This document shows, in pieces, positions 54,722 through 62,510 of a stretch of DNA of 64,000 bases; the stretch's first letter is position 1, and every line of letters begins with the position of its first letter. The stretch is from GCA-2731375 sp964590195 (GTDB lineage: Bacteria > Pseudomonadota > Alphaproteobacteria > GCA-2731375), in the NCBI GenBank assembly GCA_964590195.1, contig CAZPWJ010000013.1, forward strand, positions 1 to 64,000, given 5' to 3'. The position numbers were made by a program, and so were the translations under genes. Under the pieces are notes generated by a model. That model saw only the letters and a list, made by a program, of their open reading frames with translations, made no database searches and was not told where the DNA came from.

Positions 54722-54773
54722 CTACACCTCCATTCCTGTTTGTTTGCTTTTGCCAAGCCAACTGGCATCGACG

Positions 54774-55331
54774 CTAGGGTTTCAACCTGCTGATTTTGGT
54801 GCCTTGCAAGCCAAGGCCGAGCATCAGGCCTGACTGGTCAAAGAAAAACACGTAGATGTCGTCCTTGTATGTCGTCGTGGTCATTGCGCGCGAGGTGCCC
54901 TTGTCCATCACCACGATGGAAGGGCCGGTGCCGATCTCCCAGCCGTTGGTATCGTTGACATGCTGGTAAGCTTTTTCCGTCATCAGGAACATGGCATAGC
55001 CGAATGTCTGCGCCCCGGCCTGCATTCCGTAGGAAACCGCCCTGGTGCTGTAGTAGCCAAGGGTTTTGCCCTTCGCCAACAGCGCTCCTTCGCCATATTG
55101 ACCGCCGACGACCAGCCCCGCCTTGACGATATTGGGAAAGACCAGCACGGCCACGGCTTTCGCGCCCAGTGCTTTCGCGCCGGCATCCTTGGCGTATAGG
55201 CCTTGCAGGGCCGCTCTGACATCACGGTCGATCTGCGCCGCCGAGTCGGCCCGCGCCGATAAAGTTATCGACATGGCAAGACACAATACGGCCAGCCATA
55301 GTGGGGTTCGCCGCAGTGGAAAATTTACCAT
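54774..55331 (-). CDS. SYLF/Ysc84-domain exported protein
   Basis: A 185-residue protein with a signal peptide (about 1-28) and a lipid-binding SYLF (Ysc84-like) domain: AKAVAVLVFPNIVKAGLVVGGQYGEGALL, TLGYYSTRAVSYGMQAGAQTFGYAMFLMTE and DIYVFFFDQSGLMLGLGLQGTKISRL. Bacterial members are thought to be envelope proteins that bind phosphoinositide-like lipids. It lies 18 bases after the truncated OMP gene. AAAGGAGAG precedes its ATG. Confidence 0.9.
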   Translation of the reverse strand: MVNFPLRRTPLWLAVLCLAMSITLSARADSAAQIDRDVRAALQGLYAKDAGAKALGAKAVAVLVFPNIVKAGLVVGGQYGEGALLAKGKTLGYYSTRAVSYGMQAGAQTFGYAMFLMTEKAYQHVNDTNGWEIGTGPSIVVMDKGTSRAMTTTTYKDDIYVFFFDQSGLMLGLGLQGTKISRLKP

Positions 55332-55349
55332 TTCAACTCTCCTTTCGGG

Positions 55350-55829
55350 TCATAACGTGTAACTGCTGGCGCCGAGCTTGTCGTTGGTCGCCGTGGGCAG
55401 GGTCGAGACAATGCCGGCGGCCCACAAAAACCCGGTCTTGGACGTGCGGCCGTAGGCCAGATCGAACGTCGTGTCGCCGATGCCGGATTCGGATTCGAAG
55501 CGGTCCCGGCTCGTATTGAATACGGGGTTGTTGAAATTCAGCGGTATGGCAGGCCGAAAAAAAATCACTCCGCCGTCATCGGCGGGAAAAGGCAACGTCG
55601 GCTGGAACAAGACCCCGGTGCTGTCCTGGTCGTCGGCGCCGGGCAAATTGCCGTCATAAATTCGATGCTGCAGCTTCATATTCAGGCTGGCCAGCGGCGT
55701 GTTGGGATTGGCCAGATCCTTGGCGATCTCGTCGGCGGACCTGTTGTCCCTGGTGTCCGCATGGGCCACGGATACCGTGAAGCCGGCTGCATAAACTGCC
55801 GCGGCTGAAAAATTTTTCCCTATTGCCAT
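55350..55829 (-). pseudogene. truncated outer-membrane (transporter-like) protein gene
   Basis: Only 159 residues. The body, with LASLNMKLQHRIYDGNLPGADDQDSTGVLFQPTLPFP and FESESGIGDTTFDLAYGRTSKTGFLWAAGIVSTLPTATND, resembles an uncharacterised exported beta-rich family that usually runs to about 300 residues. The frame stops directly after GASSYTL, where full-length relatives continue into more strands. The ribosome binding site and start of the SYLF gene follow at once, so the missing C-terminal half was deleted, not shifted in frame. A short functional protein is possible but less likely. Confidence 0.6.
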
Positions 55830-56197
55830 GGCGAAAGATTTCTTGTTTCCACGAAGCGCGGACGCCACAAGATGTTCTGGTGGATGCTGCCGCGGATGGT
55901 CTCGCATCTTTCATGGGCCGGGAGTTCACGGCGTCTTTCGCCATCGGCGCCGGCAACAAGTACGCTGGCGGCCGGGCCCATGGATTTGGAATTTTGACGC
56001 AATTCGCGGCCCTCCCATTGATCTTCTTTCGCGCGCAAGAACGCCTAATGGAAGATCTAGAGTGGGAGTCTCACTAGTCAAATCTACCGGGAAAAATTCA
56101 ACCGCCATCACATATGCGGCTGAATTTCGGCCGGGCGCCTCCTATCCAAAGGACCGGAAACGCGGTCCTAAACCTAGTGTATTTTTGGTTGAGGTCG
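55830..56197. other. intergenic region without a gene (55830-56197)
   Basis: This 368-base stretch should contain the promoter of the long minus-strand envelope operon and the terminator of the small gene at 56198. No open frame with a family resemblance is visible, and the overlapping frames of 60-220 codons do not have plausible composition or a ribosome binding site. Confidence 0.5.
56092..56127 (-). terminator. intrinsic terminator after the small helical protein gene
   Basis: On the minus strand AAATTCA-G-CCGC pairs with GCGG-T-TGAATTT (11 pairs, one mismatch), followed by further T residues (TTTTTCCC). Arms are 56094-56105 and 56116-56127. It lies about 70 bases beyond the stop of the gene at 56198-56464. 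Confidence 0.65.
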
Positions 56198-56464
56198 CTA
56201 GCTCATGGCGGATAGATTGGCGACAAGAGCCTTGTTGGCGGTGCGGATCTCCTCGGCCACCCTGTCGGCCATGCTGCGATCGGATGCACAGACATCGATT
56301 GCTGCTTCCGTCGAGCGTTCCACGCCCTTTTTCAAGGCCTTGGCAATTACCTGCTCAATCGCCTGGGCAACTTTCTCACCCTGCGCGCCATTTGGGCGGA
56401 CGCCAAGAATGGCAAATATTTCCTCGGTCGCTTGATGGGCACGACTATTTAGGTTCTTGCTCAT
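56198..56464 (-). CDS. small helical protein of unknown function
   Basis: An 88-residue protein of mainly amphipathic helices (RAHQATEEIFAILGVRP, GEKVAQAIEQVIAKALKKGVERSTEAAIDVCASDRSMADRVAEEIRTANKALVANLSAM). There is no signal peptide or recognised domain. The composition resembles other small, widely distributed alphaproteobacterial proteins. It stands alone on the minus strand between the envelope region and tRNA-Leu. Confidence 0.7.
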   Translation of the reverse strand: MSKNLNSRAHQATEEIFAILGVRPNGAQGEKVAQAIEQVIAKALKKGVERSTEAAIDVCASDRSMADRVAEEIRTANKALVANLSAMS

Positions 56465-56662
56465 GTGCTTCAGCCTCGCGCGTATGGGTCACATGTTGCT
56501 GACAAGAATTATTCTAATCAACCACCTTCCCATAATTATTTGGCCCGCGTCCATCACGAATATTCGATTGCATTCACGGGCCCTGCGTTTAGTAAACGTG
56601 CTCTAGCGTTTCGACGGCGGTATCACTGCACGTTGGTATTAGGCAAGGTGGTGGCAACAAAT

Positions 56663-56694
56663 AAGGCGTTAGCAGTGATTTCTGCTAACGCCTT
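56663..56694 (-). terminator. intrinsic terminator of tRNA-Leu
   Basis: A perfect 13-bp stem AAGGCGTTAGCAG / CTGCTAACGCCTT (arms 56663-56675 and 56682-56694, 6-base loop) lies 8 bases beyond the CCA end. On the minus strand it is followed by ATTTGTTG. The space 56464-56703 holds nothing else that I can identify. Confidence 0.85.
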
Positions 56695-56702
56695 GAATTT
56701 GT

Positions 56703-56788
56703 TGGTGCCCCTGCCCCGACTCGAACGGGGACGTCCTAAGGACAACAGATTTTGAATCTGTCGCGTCTGCCAATTCCGCCACAGGGGC
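56703..56788 (-). tRNA. tRNA-Leu (anticodon CAA)
   Basis: A class II tRNA of 86 bases including an encoded CCA end (56703-56705). The acceptor stem GCCCCTG pairs perfectly with CAGGGGC. The anticodon stem ACAGA/TCTGT closes the loop TTCAAAA with anticodon CAA (56752-56754). The long variable arm GTCC-TTA-GGAC is typical of tRNA-Leu. The T arm contains the GTTCGA box. It reads UUG codons. Confidence 0.97.
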
Positions 56789-56953
56789 CCGGCCGGCATA
56801 ATAGCGCCAGCGCCGGTTGGGTCAACAAGATCTGTCTTGAATTTGATCGATCCAGACCTTGTCTTTTCGTTCACGCTGGTTCGCCTCCCGGCGCACCGCT
56901 TCACGGGAGCGGCGCGTAGGCGCTGGGTCGTGGTCGCGGCCTGAAAAACGGTA

Positions 56954-58066
56954 CTAAGCCGACAATTTATCCAGCTCGCGGATCAGGCTTTCGCCCATCA
57001 CCGTGGTCGAAACCTTGGCCTTGCCCGGCTGCATGATATCCGCCGTGCGCAGACCGCCGGCCAGAACATTTTCCACCGCCTGCTCGATCAGATCTGCGTC
57101 CTCGGCCAGATCAAAGGAATAACGCAGGTTCATCGCAAAGCTCAACAAAGTCGCGATCGGGTTGGCCATTTCCTGACCGGCAATATCAGGCGCGCTGCCG
57201 TGCACCGGCTCGTACAACGCCTTGCGGCTGCCCGTGGCATCAACCGCGCCCAACGAGGCCGAGGGCAGCATGCCCAGGGAACCGGTCAGCATCGCCGCCG
57301 TGTCCGACAGCATGTCGCCAAACATGTTGTCCGTGACGATGACATCGAACTGCTTCGGTTCGCGCACCAGCTGCATGGAACAGTTGTCGGCATACATGTG
57401 GGACAATTCAACATCCGCGAAGGACTCCGCGCCCAACTTTGTAATTTCATCGCGCCACAACACGCCGGCTTCCATGACGTTGGCTTTCTCGACCGAGCAG
57501 ACCTTGTTGCCCCTCTTGCGGGCCAGCTCGAACGCGATAACGCCAACCCGGCGAATTTCCGAGGTGGTGTAGGTTTGCGTATTGAAACCCCGGCGCTGGC
57601 CATCGGGCAGAGTTTCGATACCGCGCGGTTCGCCGAAATACAGCCCGCCGGTCAATTCCCGGATGATCAGGATATCCAGGCCCGAGACGACATCGGGTTT
57701 CAGGGTGGAGGCCTCCACCAAAGCATCGAAGCAGATCGCCGGGCGCAGGTTGGCGAACAGATCCATTTCCTTGCGCAGGCGCAGCAGGCCGCGCTCCGGC
57801 TTCATCTCGAACGGCAAATCGTCCCATTTCGGGCCGCCCACCGCGCCCAGCAGCACCGCGTCCGCCGCCATGGCATCGGCCATGGTCTCGTCCGTCAGGG
57901 GCGTGCCGTCGGCGTCAATGGCGCTGCCGCCGACCCGGCCTTCGGAAATATCAAAGGTCACCGCCCGGCGCTTGTCCATCCAATCAATAACGCGGCGCAC
58001 TTCCCGCATGACTTCCGGGCCAATGCCGTCGCCGGGCAGGATGAGCAGATTTTTATTTGAGGCCAT
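56954..58066 (-). CDS. leuB: 3-isopropylmalate dehydrogenase
   Basis: NAD-dependent oxidative decarboxylase of leucine biosynthesis, 370 residues. The family marks LILPGDGIGPEVM, ERGLLRLRKEMDLFANLRPA and NMFGDMLSDTAAMLTGSLGMLPSASLG (metal and substrate site) are all present. It is the last gene of the leuC-leuD-leuB group, 59 bases after leuD. Confidence 0.97.
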   Translation of the reverse strand: MASNKNLLILPGDGIGPEVMREVRRVIDWMDKRRAVTFDISEGRVGGSAIDADGTPLTDETMADAMAADAVLLGAVGGPKWDDLPFEMKPERGLLRLRKEMDLFANLRPAICFDALVEASTLKPDVVSGLDILIIRELTGGLYFGEPRGIETLPDGQRRGFNTQTYTTSEIRRVGVIAFELARKRGNKVCSVEKANVMEAGVLWRDEITKLGAESFADVELSHMYADNCSMQLVREPKQFDVIVTDNMFGDMLSDTAAMLTGSLGMLPSASLGAVDATGSRKALYEPVHGSAPDIAGQEMANPIATLLSFAMNLRYSFDLAEDADLIEQAVENVLAGGLRTADIMQPGKAKVSTTVMGESLIRELDKLSA

Positions 58067-58125
58067 TGTTTACGCTCGCTGGTTTAATCTCATGAACAGA
58101 AAGGTCGTTGGTTTGGCGGCCGTCT

Positions 58126-58749
58126 CTATTCCGCCGCCGCGCCGTACAGCCAGGGTTGCCCGGCTTTTTGTTTTTCTTCGTAGTCATCGATCCGGCCCTT
58201 GCGCTGCAGGGTCAGGCCAATGTCGTCCAGGCCTTCCAGCAGGCATTGCTTTCTGAAGGGGTCCATCTCGAAATTCACGGTGCCGCCATCGGGGCCGGTG
58301 ATTTCCTGCTTTTCCAGATCCACGGTCAGGGTGGCGTTGGCGCCCCGGTCCGCATCGTCAAGCAGCAACTCCAGCTGCTCCGGCGTCACCTTGATGGGCA
58401 GGACACCGTTCTTGAAGCAGTTGTTGTAGAAAATATCGGCGAACGAGGTCGAGATCACGCAGCGGATACCAAAATCCTTTATCGCCCATGGGGCATGCTC
58501 ACGAGAGGAGCCGCAGCCGAAATTATCGCCCGCGACCAAGACCTGCGCATTCCGGTAGGCCGGCTTGTTGAGGACGAAATCCTCTTTCTCGCTGCCGTCT
58601 TCGTTATAGCGCATCTCGGCGAACAGATGTTTGCCCAGGCCGGCCCGCTCAATGGTTTTCAGGTACTGCTTGGGAATGATCTTGTCGGTGTCGATGTTGA
58701 TACCGCGCATGGGCGCGGCGACACCGCTGACCTTGGTGAACTTTTCCAT
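58126..58749 (-). CDS. leuD: 3-isopropylmalate dehydratase small subunit
   Basis: Swivel subunit of isopropylmalate isomerase, 207 residues. It has GINIDTDKIIPKQYLKTI and the substrate-binding loop NFGCGSSREHAPWA. It acts with LeuC to convert 2- to 3-isopropylmalate. Its gene starts 20 bases after leuC. Confidence 0.97.
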   Translation of the reverse strand: MEKFTKVSGVAAPMRGINIDTDKIIPKQYLKTIERAGLGKHLFAEMRYNEDGSEKEDFVLNKPAYRNAQVLVAGDNFGCGSSREHAPWAIKDFGIRCVISTSFADIFYNNCFKNGVLPIKVTPEQLELLLDDADRGANATLTVDLEKQEITGPDGGTVNFEMDPFRKQCLLEGLDDIGLTLQRKGRIDDYEEKQKAGQPWLYGAAAE

Positions 58750-58769
58750 TTTTTCTATCCCTCCCGTCT

Positions 58770-60188
58770 CTACAGCATTTCACGCACGTCGGTCAGATGA
58801 CCGGCGATGGCGGCGGCGGCGGCCATGGCCGGGCTGACCAGATGGGTGCGCCCGCCAAAACCCTGGCGGCCTTCGAAATTCCGGTTCGAGGTTGATGCGC
58901 AACGCTCTCCCGGCTCCAAGCGGTCCGCATTCATGGCCAGGCACATGGAACAGCCCGCATCGCGCCATTCAAAGCCGGCCTCCATCAGAATCTTGTCCAG
59001 GCCTTCTTCTTCCGCCTGATGCTTGACCAGGCCGGAGCCCGGCACCACCAGGGCCTGTACGCCGGCGGCGACCTTGCGCCCCTTGGCGACGGCGGCGGCG
59101 GCGCGAATGTCCTCGATCCGGCCATTGGTGCAGGAACCGATAAAGGCCTTGTCGATGCTCACCTCGGCCATCGGCGTGCCGGGTGTCAGATCCATATATT
59201 CCAGCGAACGTTCCCAGGCGGCGCGCTGGTCGTCGTCGCGGGCCTGCTCCAACAGAGGCACGGCGGCGGTAATGTCGGCGACGTTCTCCGGCGAGGTGCC
59301 CCAGGTTACCTGCGGTACCAATTGCGAAACATCCAGGGAGACATCAATGTCGAACTTGGCGCCCGGATCAGTGTGGAAGGTTTTCCAGTACGCCACCGCC
59401 GCTTCATATTGCCCGGCCTTGGGCCCCAGGGCCCGGCCCTTCATATATTCGAAAGTAACATCGTCGGCGGCGATCAGGCCGGCGCGGGCGCCGCCCTCAA
59501 TCGACATGTTGCAAACCGTCATGCGGCCTTCCATGGACAGCGCCCTGATGGCGTCACCGGTATATTCCACGACACAGCCCGTACCGCCGGCGGTGCCGAT
59601 CTTGCGGATGATGGCCAGGATCAGATCCTTGCCGCTGCAGCCAACGGGCAGATCGCCATTGACGTCGATGCGCATGTTCTTCGACGGCTGTTGAATCAGC
59701 GTCTGGGTGGCCAGCACATGCTCCACTTCGGAGGTGCCGATACCAAACGCCAGCGCGCCGAATGCACCATGGGTGGCGGTGTGGCTGTCGCCGCAAACGA
59801 TGGTCATGCCTGGTTGGGTAAAGCCCTGCTCCGGTCCGATGATATGGACTACCCCCTGGCGCGGATCATCGACGGGGAAATAGGGTACGTCGAAGTCTTC
59901 GACGTTCTTGACCAGGGTATCGACCTGCAGCTTGCTTTCCGGATTGTCGATGCCTTTGTCACGGTCCTTGGTGGGGACGTTGTGATCAGCCACGGCCAGG
60001 GTGGCGTCCCGGCGGTGGATCTTGCGTCCCGCCTCGCGCAGGCCCTCGAACGCCTGGGGAGAGGTGACTTCATGCACCAGGTGGCGGTCCACATAGATGA
60101 CGCAGGTGCCGTCATCCTGTTCATCAACCAGATGAGCATCCCAGATCTTGTCGTAGAGGGTTTTCGCACCCGAATTATCAGCAGCCAT
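58770..60188 (-). CDS. leuC: 3-isopropylmalate dehydratase large subunit
   Basis: Aconitase-fold subunit, 472 residues, with the [4Fe-4S] cluster Cys in GSCTNGR and GCSMCLAMN and the substrate residues in VCGDSHTATHGAFGALAFGIGTSEVEH. The ATG at 60188 is chosen because AGGA lies upstream; a TTG 9 bases earlier is an alternative. It follows rplS by 95 bases. No leader peptide for attenuation is evident in that gap. Confidence 0.97.
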   Translation of the reverse strand: MAADNSGAKTLYDKIWDAHLVDEQDDGTCVIYVDRHLVHEVTSPQAFEGLREAGRKIHRRDATLAVADHNVPTKDRDKGIDNPESKLQVDTLVKNVEDFDVPYFPVDDPRQGVVHIIGPEQGFTQPGMTIVCGDSHTATHGAFGALAFGIGTSEVEHVLATQTLIQQPSKNMRIDVNGDLPVGCSGKDLILAIIRKIGTAGGTGCVVEYTGDAIRALSMEGRMTVCNMSIEGGARAGLIAADDVTFEYMKGRALGPKAGQYEAAVAYWKTFHTDPGAKFDIDVSLDVSQLVPQVTWGTSPENVADITAAVPLLEQARDDDQRAAWERSLEYMDLTPGTPMAEVSIDKAFIGSCTNGRIEDIRAAAAVAKGRKVAAGVQALVVPGSGLVKHQAEEEGLDKILMEAGFEWRDAGCSMCLAMNADRLEPGERCASTSNRNFEGRQGFGGRTHLVSPAMAAAAAIAGHLTDVREML

Positions 60189-60283
60189 ACCGCCCAATCC
60201 TTTCAGACATGGGCGCCACCGAATTCAAGTCCGCCCGTAAAACAGGGCGCGGCCGAAATGCCGCCTTGCCCCGGTTGGAAAAC

Positions 60284-60718
60284 TTATTCGGCGCCAGAAG
60301 CTGCTTCAGGCGCCGCCGTCTCGTTCTTGCTTTCGCCCTTGGCGCGGGTAACGCGGCGATGGTCCTGCTTTTCGGCGATGCGGGCCCGTTTGCCCGTCAG
60401 GCCGCGCAGGTAATACAGCTTGGCCCGTCGGACCCGGCCCTTGCGCACCACTTCGATGGAATCGATACGTGGGGAATGCATGGGAAAGACCCGCTCCACA
60501 CCCTCGCCGTAGGAAATTTTCCGTATCGTGAAGGAGGAATTGATCCCGGCCTGCTTGATCGCGATGCAGACGCCTTCAAAGGCCTGCACCCGCTCCCGCG
60601 TGCCCTCGATCACCTTGACGTTGACGCGGACGCTGTCGCCCGGGGCAAATTCCGGCACATCATAGTCGGATTTCCGTGCCTGCAATTGGCGCTCTTCAAA
60701 CTTCTGCAACAAATTCAT
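60284..60718 (-). CDS. rplS: 50S ribosomal protein L19
   Basis: A 144-residue L19 with the core APGDSVRVNVKVIEGTRERVQAFEGVCIA, SFTIRKISYGEGVERVFPMHSP and VRRAKLYYLRGLTGKRARI. The last 25 residues are an Ala/Glu-rich extension (about 115 is the common length). It sits at the 30S-50S interface. It lies 4 bases after trmD in the classic rpsP-rimM-trmD-rplS order. Confidence 0.98.
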   Translation of the reverse strand: MNLLQKFEERQLQARKSDYDVPEFAPGDSVRVNVKVIEGTRERVQAFEGVCIAIKQAGINSSFTIRKISYGEGVERVFPMHSPRIDSIEVVRKGRVRRAKLYYLRGLTGKRARIAEKQDHRRVTRAKGESKNETAAPEAASGAE

Positions 60719-60722
60719 CGCA

Positions 60723-61463
60723 CTAGCCTCGCGATTTAGCGGAGCGAAGATACCGTTCCCATAGGTCCGGCCGCCGCTCCTTGGTCAATTCCTCTGCCTG
60801 CGCCTTACGCCAGGCCCTAATCTTCTCGTGGTGGCCGGACGTCAAGACTTCCGGCACCTCCTGCCCTTCCCAAATCTGGGGCCGGGTATATTGGGAATAT
60901 TCCAATAACCCGTGGGCAAAACTCTCTTCTTCCAACGCCGCCGGTTCGCCGATAACGCCCGGCAGCAACCTAACGACCGCGTCCAACAAAACAAGTGCCG
61001 CCGTCTCTCCCCCCGACAGCACAAAATCGCCGACGCTAACCTCTTCAATTCCGCGTCCGTCCAGGGCCCGTTGATCAACCCCTTCGAAACGCCCGCAGAG
61101 CAGAATAACACCGCTCTGCTCCGCCAACTCCCGCGCCATCGCCTGATCCAACCGGCGCCCGCGCGGGCTTAGATATATCACGCGATCAGAGCTTTCCGAG
61201 CCGAGCCCGGAACGTACATGATCGACCGCATCGGCCAAAATATCGGGCCGCATAACCATTCCCGGGCCGCCGCCGAAAGGGGCATCGTCCACGGAGCGGT
61301 GTTTATCGCGCGCAAAGTCGCGAATGTCCACCGTTTCCAGCTGCCAAATCCCATTTTTCAGGGCTTTTCCAGCCAGACTTTGACCCAAGGGACCGGGAAA
61401 CATCTCCGGAAACAGGGTCAGGACGGTCGCCGACCAGCATTTGCCTTCAACGCCCTCAGTCAT
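60723..61463 (-). CDS. trmD: tRNA (guanine-N1)-methyltransferase
   Basis: SPOUT-class knot methyltransferase making m1G37 in tRNA, 246 residues. Typical segments are LTLFPEMFPGPLGQSL, DDAPFGGGPGMVMRPDI and VSVGDFVLSGGETAALVLLDAVVRLLPGVIG. The ATG at 61463 overlaps the end of rimM by 8 bases (ATGACTGA), so translation is coupled. The longer open frame is inside rimM and was not used. Confidence 0.97.
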   Translation of the reverse strand: MTEGVEGKCWSATVLTLFPEMFPGPLGQSLAGKALKNGIWQLETVDIRDFARDKHRSVDDAPFGGGPGMVMRPDILADAVDHVRSGLGSESSDRVIYLSPRGRRLDQAMARELAEQSGVILLCGRFEGVDQRALDGRGIEEVSVGDFVLSGGETAALVLLDAVVRLLPGVIGEPAALEEESFAHGLLEYSQYTRPQIWEGQEVPEVLTSGHHEKIRAWRKAQAEELTKERRPDLWERYLRSAKSRG

Positions 61464-62007
61464 TTTCGTCACCGGCATTTTCGTCACCGGCATCTTCAAC
61501 AGGCGCCACGAACACCAGGCGTCTGTTGACCAGATCAATCTTCGGCACCGTCTGCCGGTCGAACGGCACCATGATGGTTTCCTGTACACCACCACCGGAA
61601 TTCAGCGGTTGCAGCTCCAACAAATCGCCGGCGCCAAAATCATGTACCGCCTTCACCTCGCCAAAGGCCGTGCCGTCCGCTAATTCCACCGCCAAACCAA
61701 TCAGATCGGCATAATAGAACTCTTCTTCCCGTTCGGGCAGTTCCGGCAGGACGCCACGCTCCACATAAAGCCTGGTGCCCTTTAGTGCTTCCGCCCCGTT
61801 GCGGTCGGTTGTCCCCGAAACCGCCGCCAGAAGTCCGCCCTTGGTCGGCCCCTTCAGGGCCAGTTCGACCACCTTACCAGCTTCGTTCCGCAGCGCGCCG
61901 TAGGCCAGGATATCTTCCGGCACTTCCGTGAAGCTGCGGATCTTGACCAGACCCTTGATACCGTGCGCCGCGACAATCTCGCCCAACAGCAGGCGTTCAT
62001 CGGGCAT
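61456..62007 (-). CDS. rimM: ribosome maturation factor RimM
   Basis: A 183-residue 16S processing factor that binds S19. It has LLLGEIVAAHGIKGLVKIRSFTE at the start and a PRC-barrel (FYYADLIGLAVELADGTAFGEVKAVHDFGAGDLLEL). The C-terminus (EDAGDENAGDEND) is acidic and encoded by a tandem 15-base repeat just before the overlapping trmD start. It follows rpsP by 39 bases. Confidence 0.96.
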   Translation of the reverse strand: MPDERLLLGEIVAAHGIKGLVKIRSFTEVPEDILAYGALRNEAGKVVELALKGPTKGGLLAAVSGTTDRNGAEALKGTRLYVERGVLPELPEREEEFYYADLIGLAVELADGTAFGEVKAVHDFGAGDLLELQPLNSGGGVQETIMVPFDRQTVPKIDLVNRRLVFVAPVEDAGDENAGDEND

Positions 62008-62046
62008 CGAACGGCAGTTGATCCGGCCAAATGCTCAAGCTGGCGC

Positions 62047-62454
62047 TTAAGCTTCCGCCGGAGCCTCTTCGGCCGGAGCTTCCGCCGGAGCTTCCTCGGC
62101 CGGCGCGTTGGCAGCTTCGGCTGCTTCCGCTGCCGCGGCCAGACGTTCCTGGGCCTTGGCCTTGGGCTTGGCTTTCTGCGGGTTGTTGCGTTGCGCGGGC
62201 ATCGCCGTGATTTCGGCCTTGCCCAGGAAGGTCGCGACCCGGTCGGTCGGCTTGGCGCCCTGGCTCAGCCAATAGCGGATGCGTTCTTCCTTCAGATCGA
62301 CGCGCCTCTCATCGTCCTTGGCCAACAGGGGATCATAGGTGCCCAGGCGCTCGATATAGCGGCCATCGCGGGGCATGCGGCTGTCCGCCACCACGATGCG
62401 ATAATGCGGCCGCTTTTTTGCCCCGCCGCGGGCCAGTCTGATTTTCAATGACAT
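62047..62454 (-). CDS. rpsP: 30S ribosomal protein S16 with acidic tail
   Basis: S16 core of about 90 residues (MSLKIRLARGGAKKRPHYRIVVADSR, LGTYDPLLAKDD, KEERIRYWLSQGAKPTDRV) followed by about 45 residues of Lys/Gln then Ala/Pro/Glu repeats (EEAPAEAP type). The 135-residue length is well above the usual 80-90, though such tails are common in alphaproteobacteria. It is 56 bases after ffh. Confidence 0.97.
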   Translation of the reverse strand: MSLKIRLARGGAKKRPHYRIVVADSRMPRDGRYIERLGTYDPLLAKDDERRVDLKEERIRYWLSQGAKPTDRVATFLGKAEITAMPAQRNNPQKAKPKAKAQERLAAAAEAAEAANAPAEEAPAEAPAEEAPAEA

Positions 62455-62510
62455 TCGTGTGTTCCTATTTCCAACTAACTTTGATTTCTTCGTACGCTAT
62501 TCGAATAATT

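Noticed and set aside
59019..60413. A 464-codon plus-strand frame
   Set aside because: Antisense shadow of leuC.
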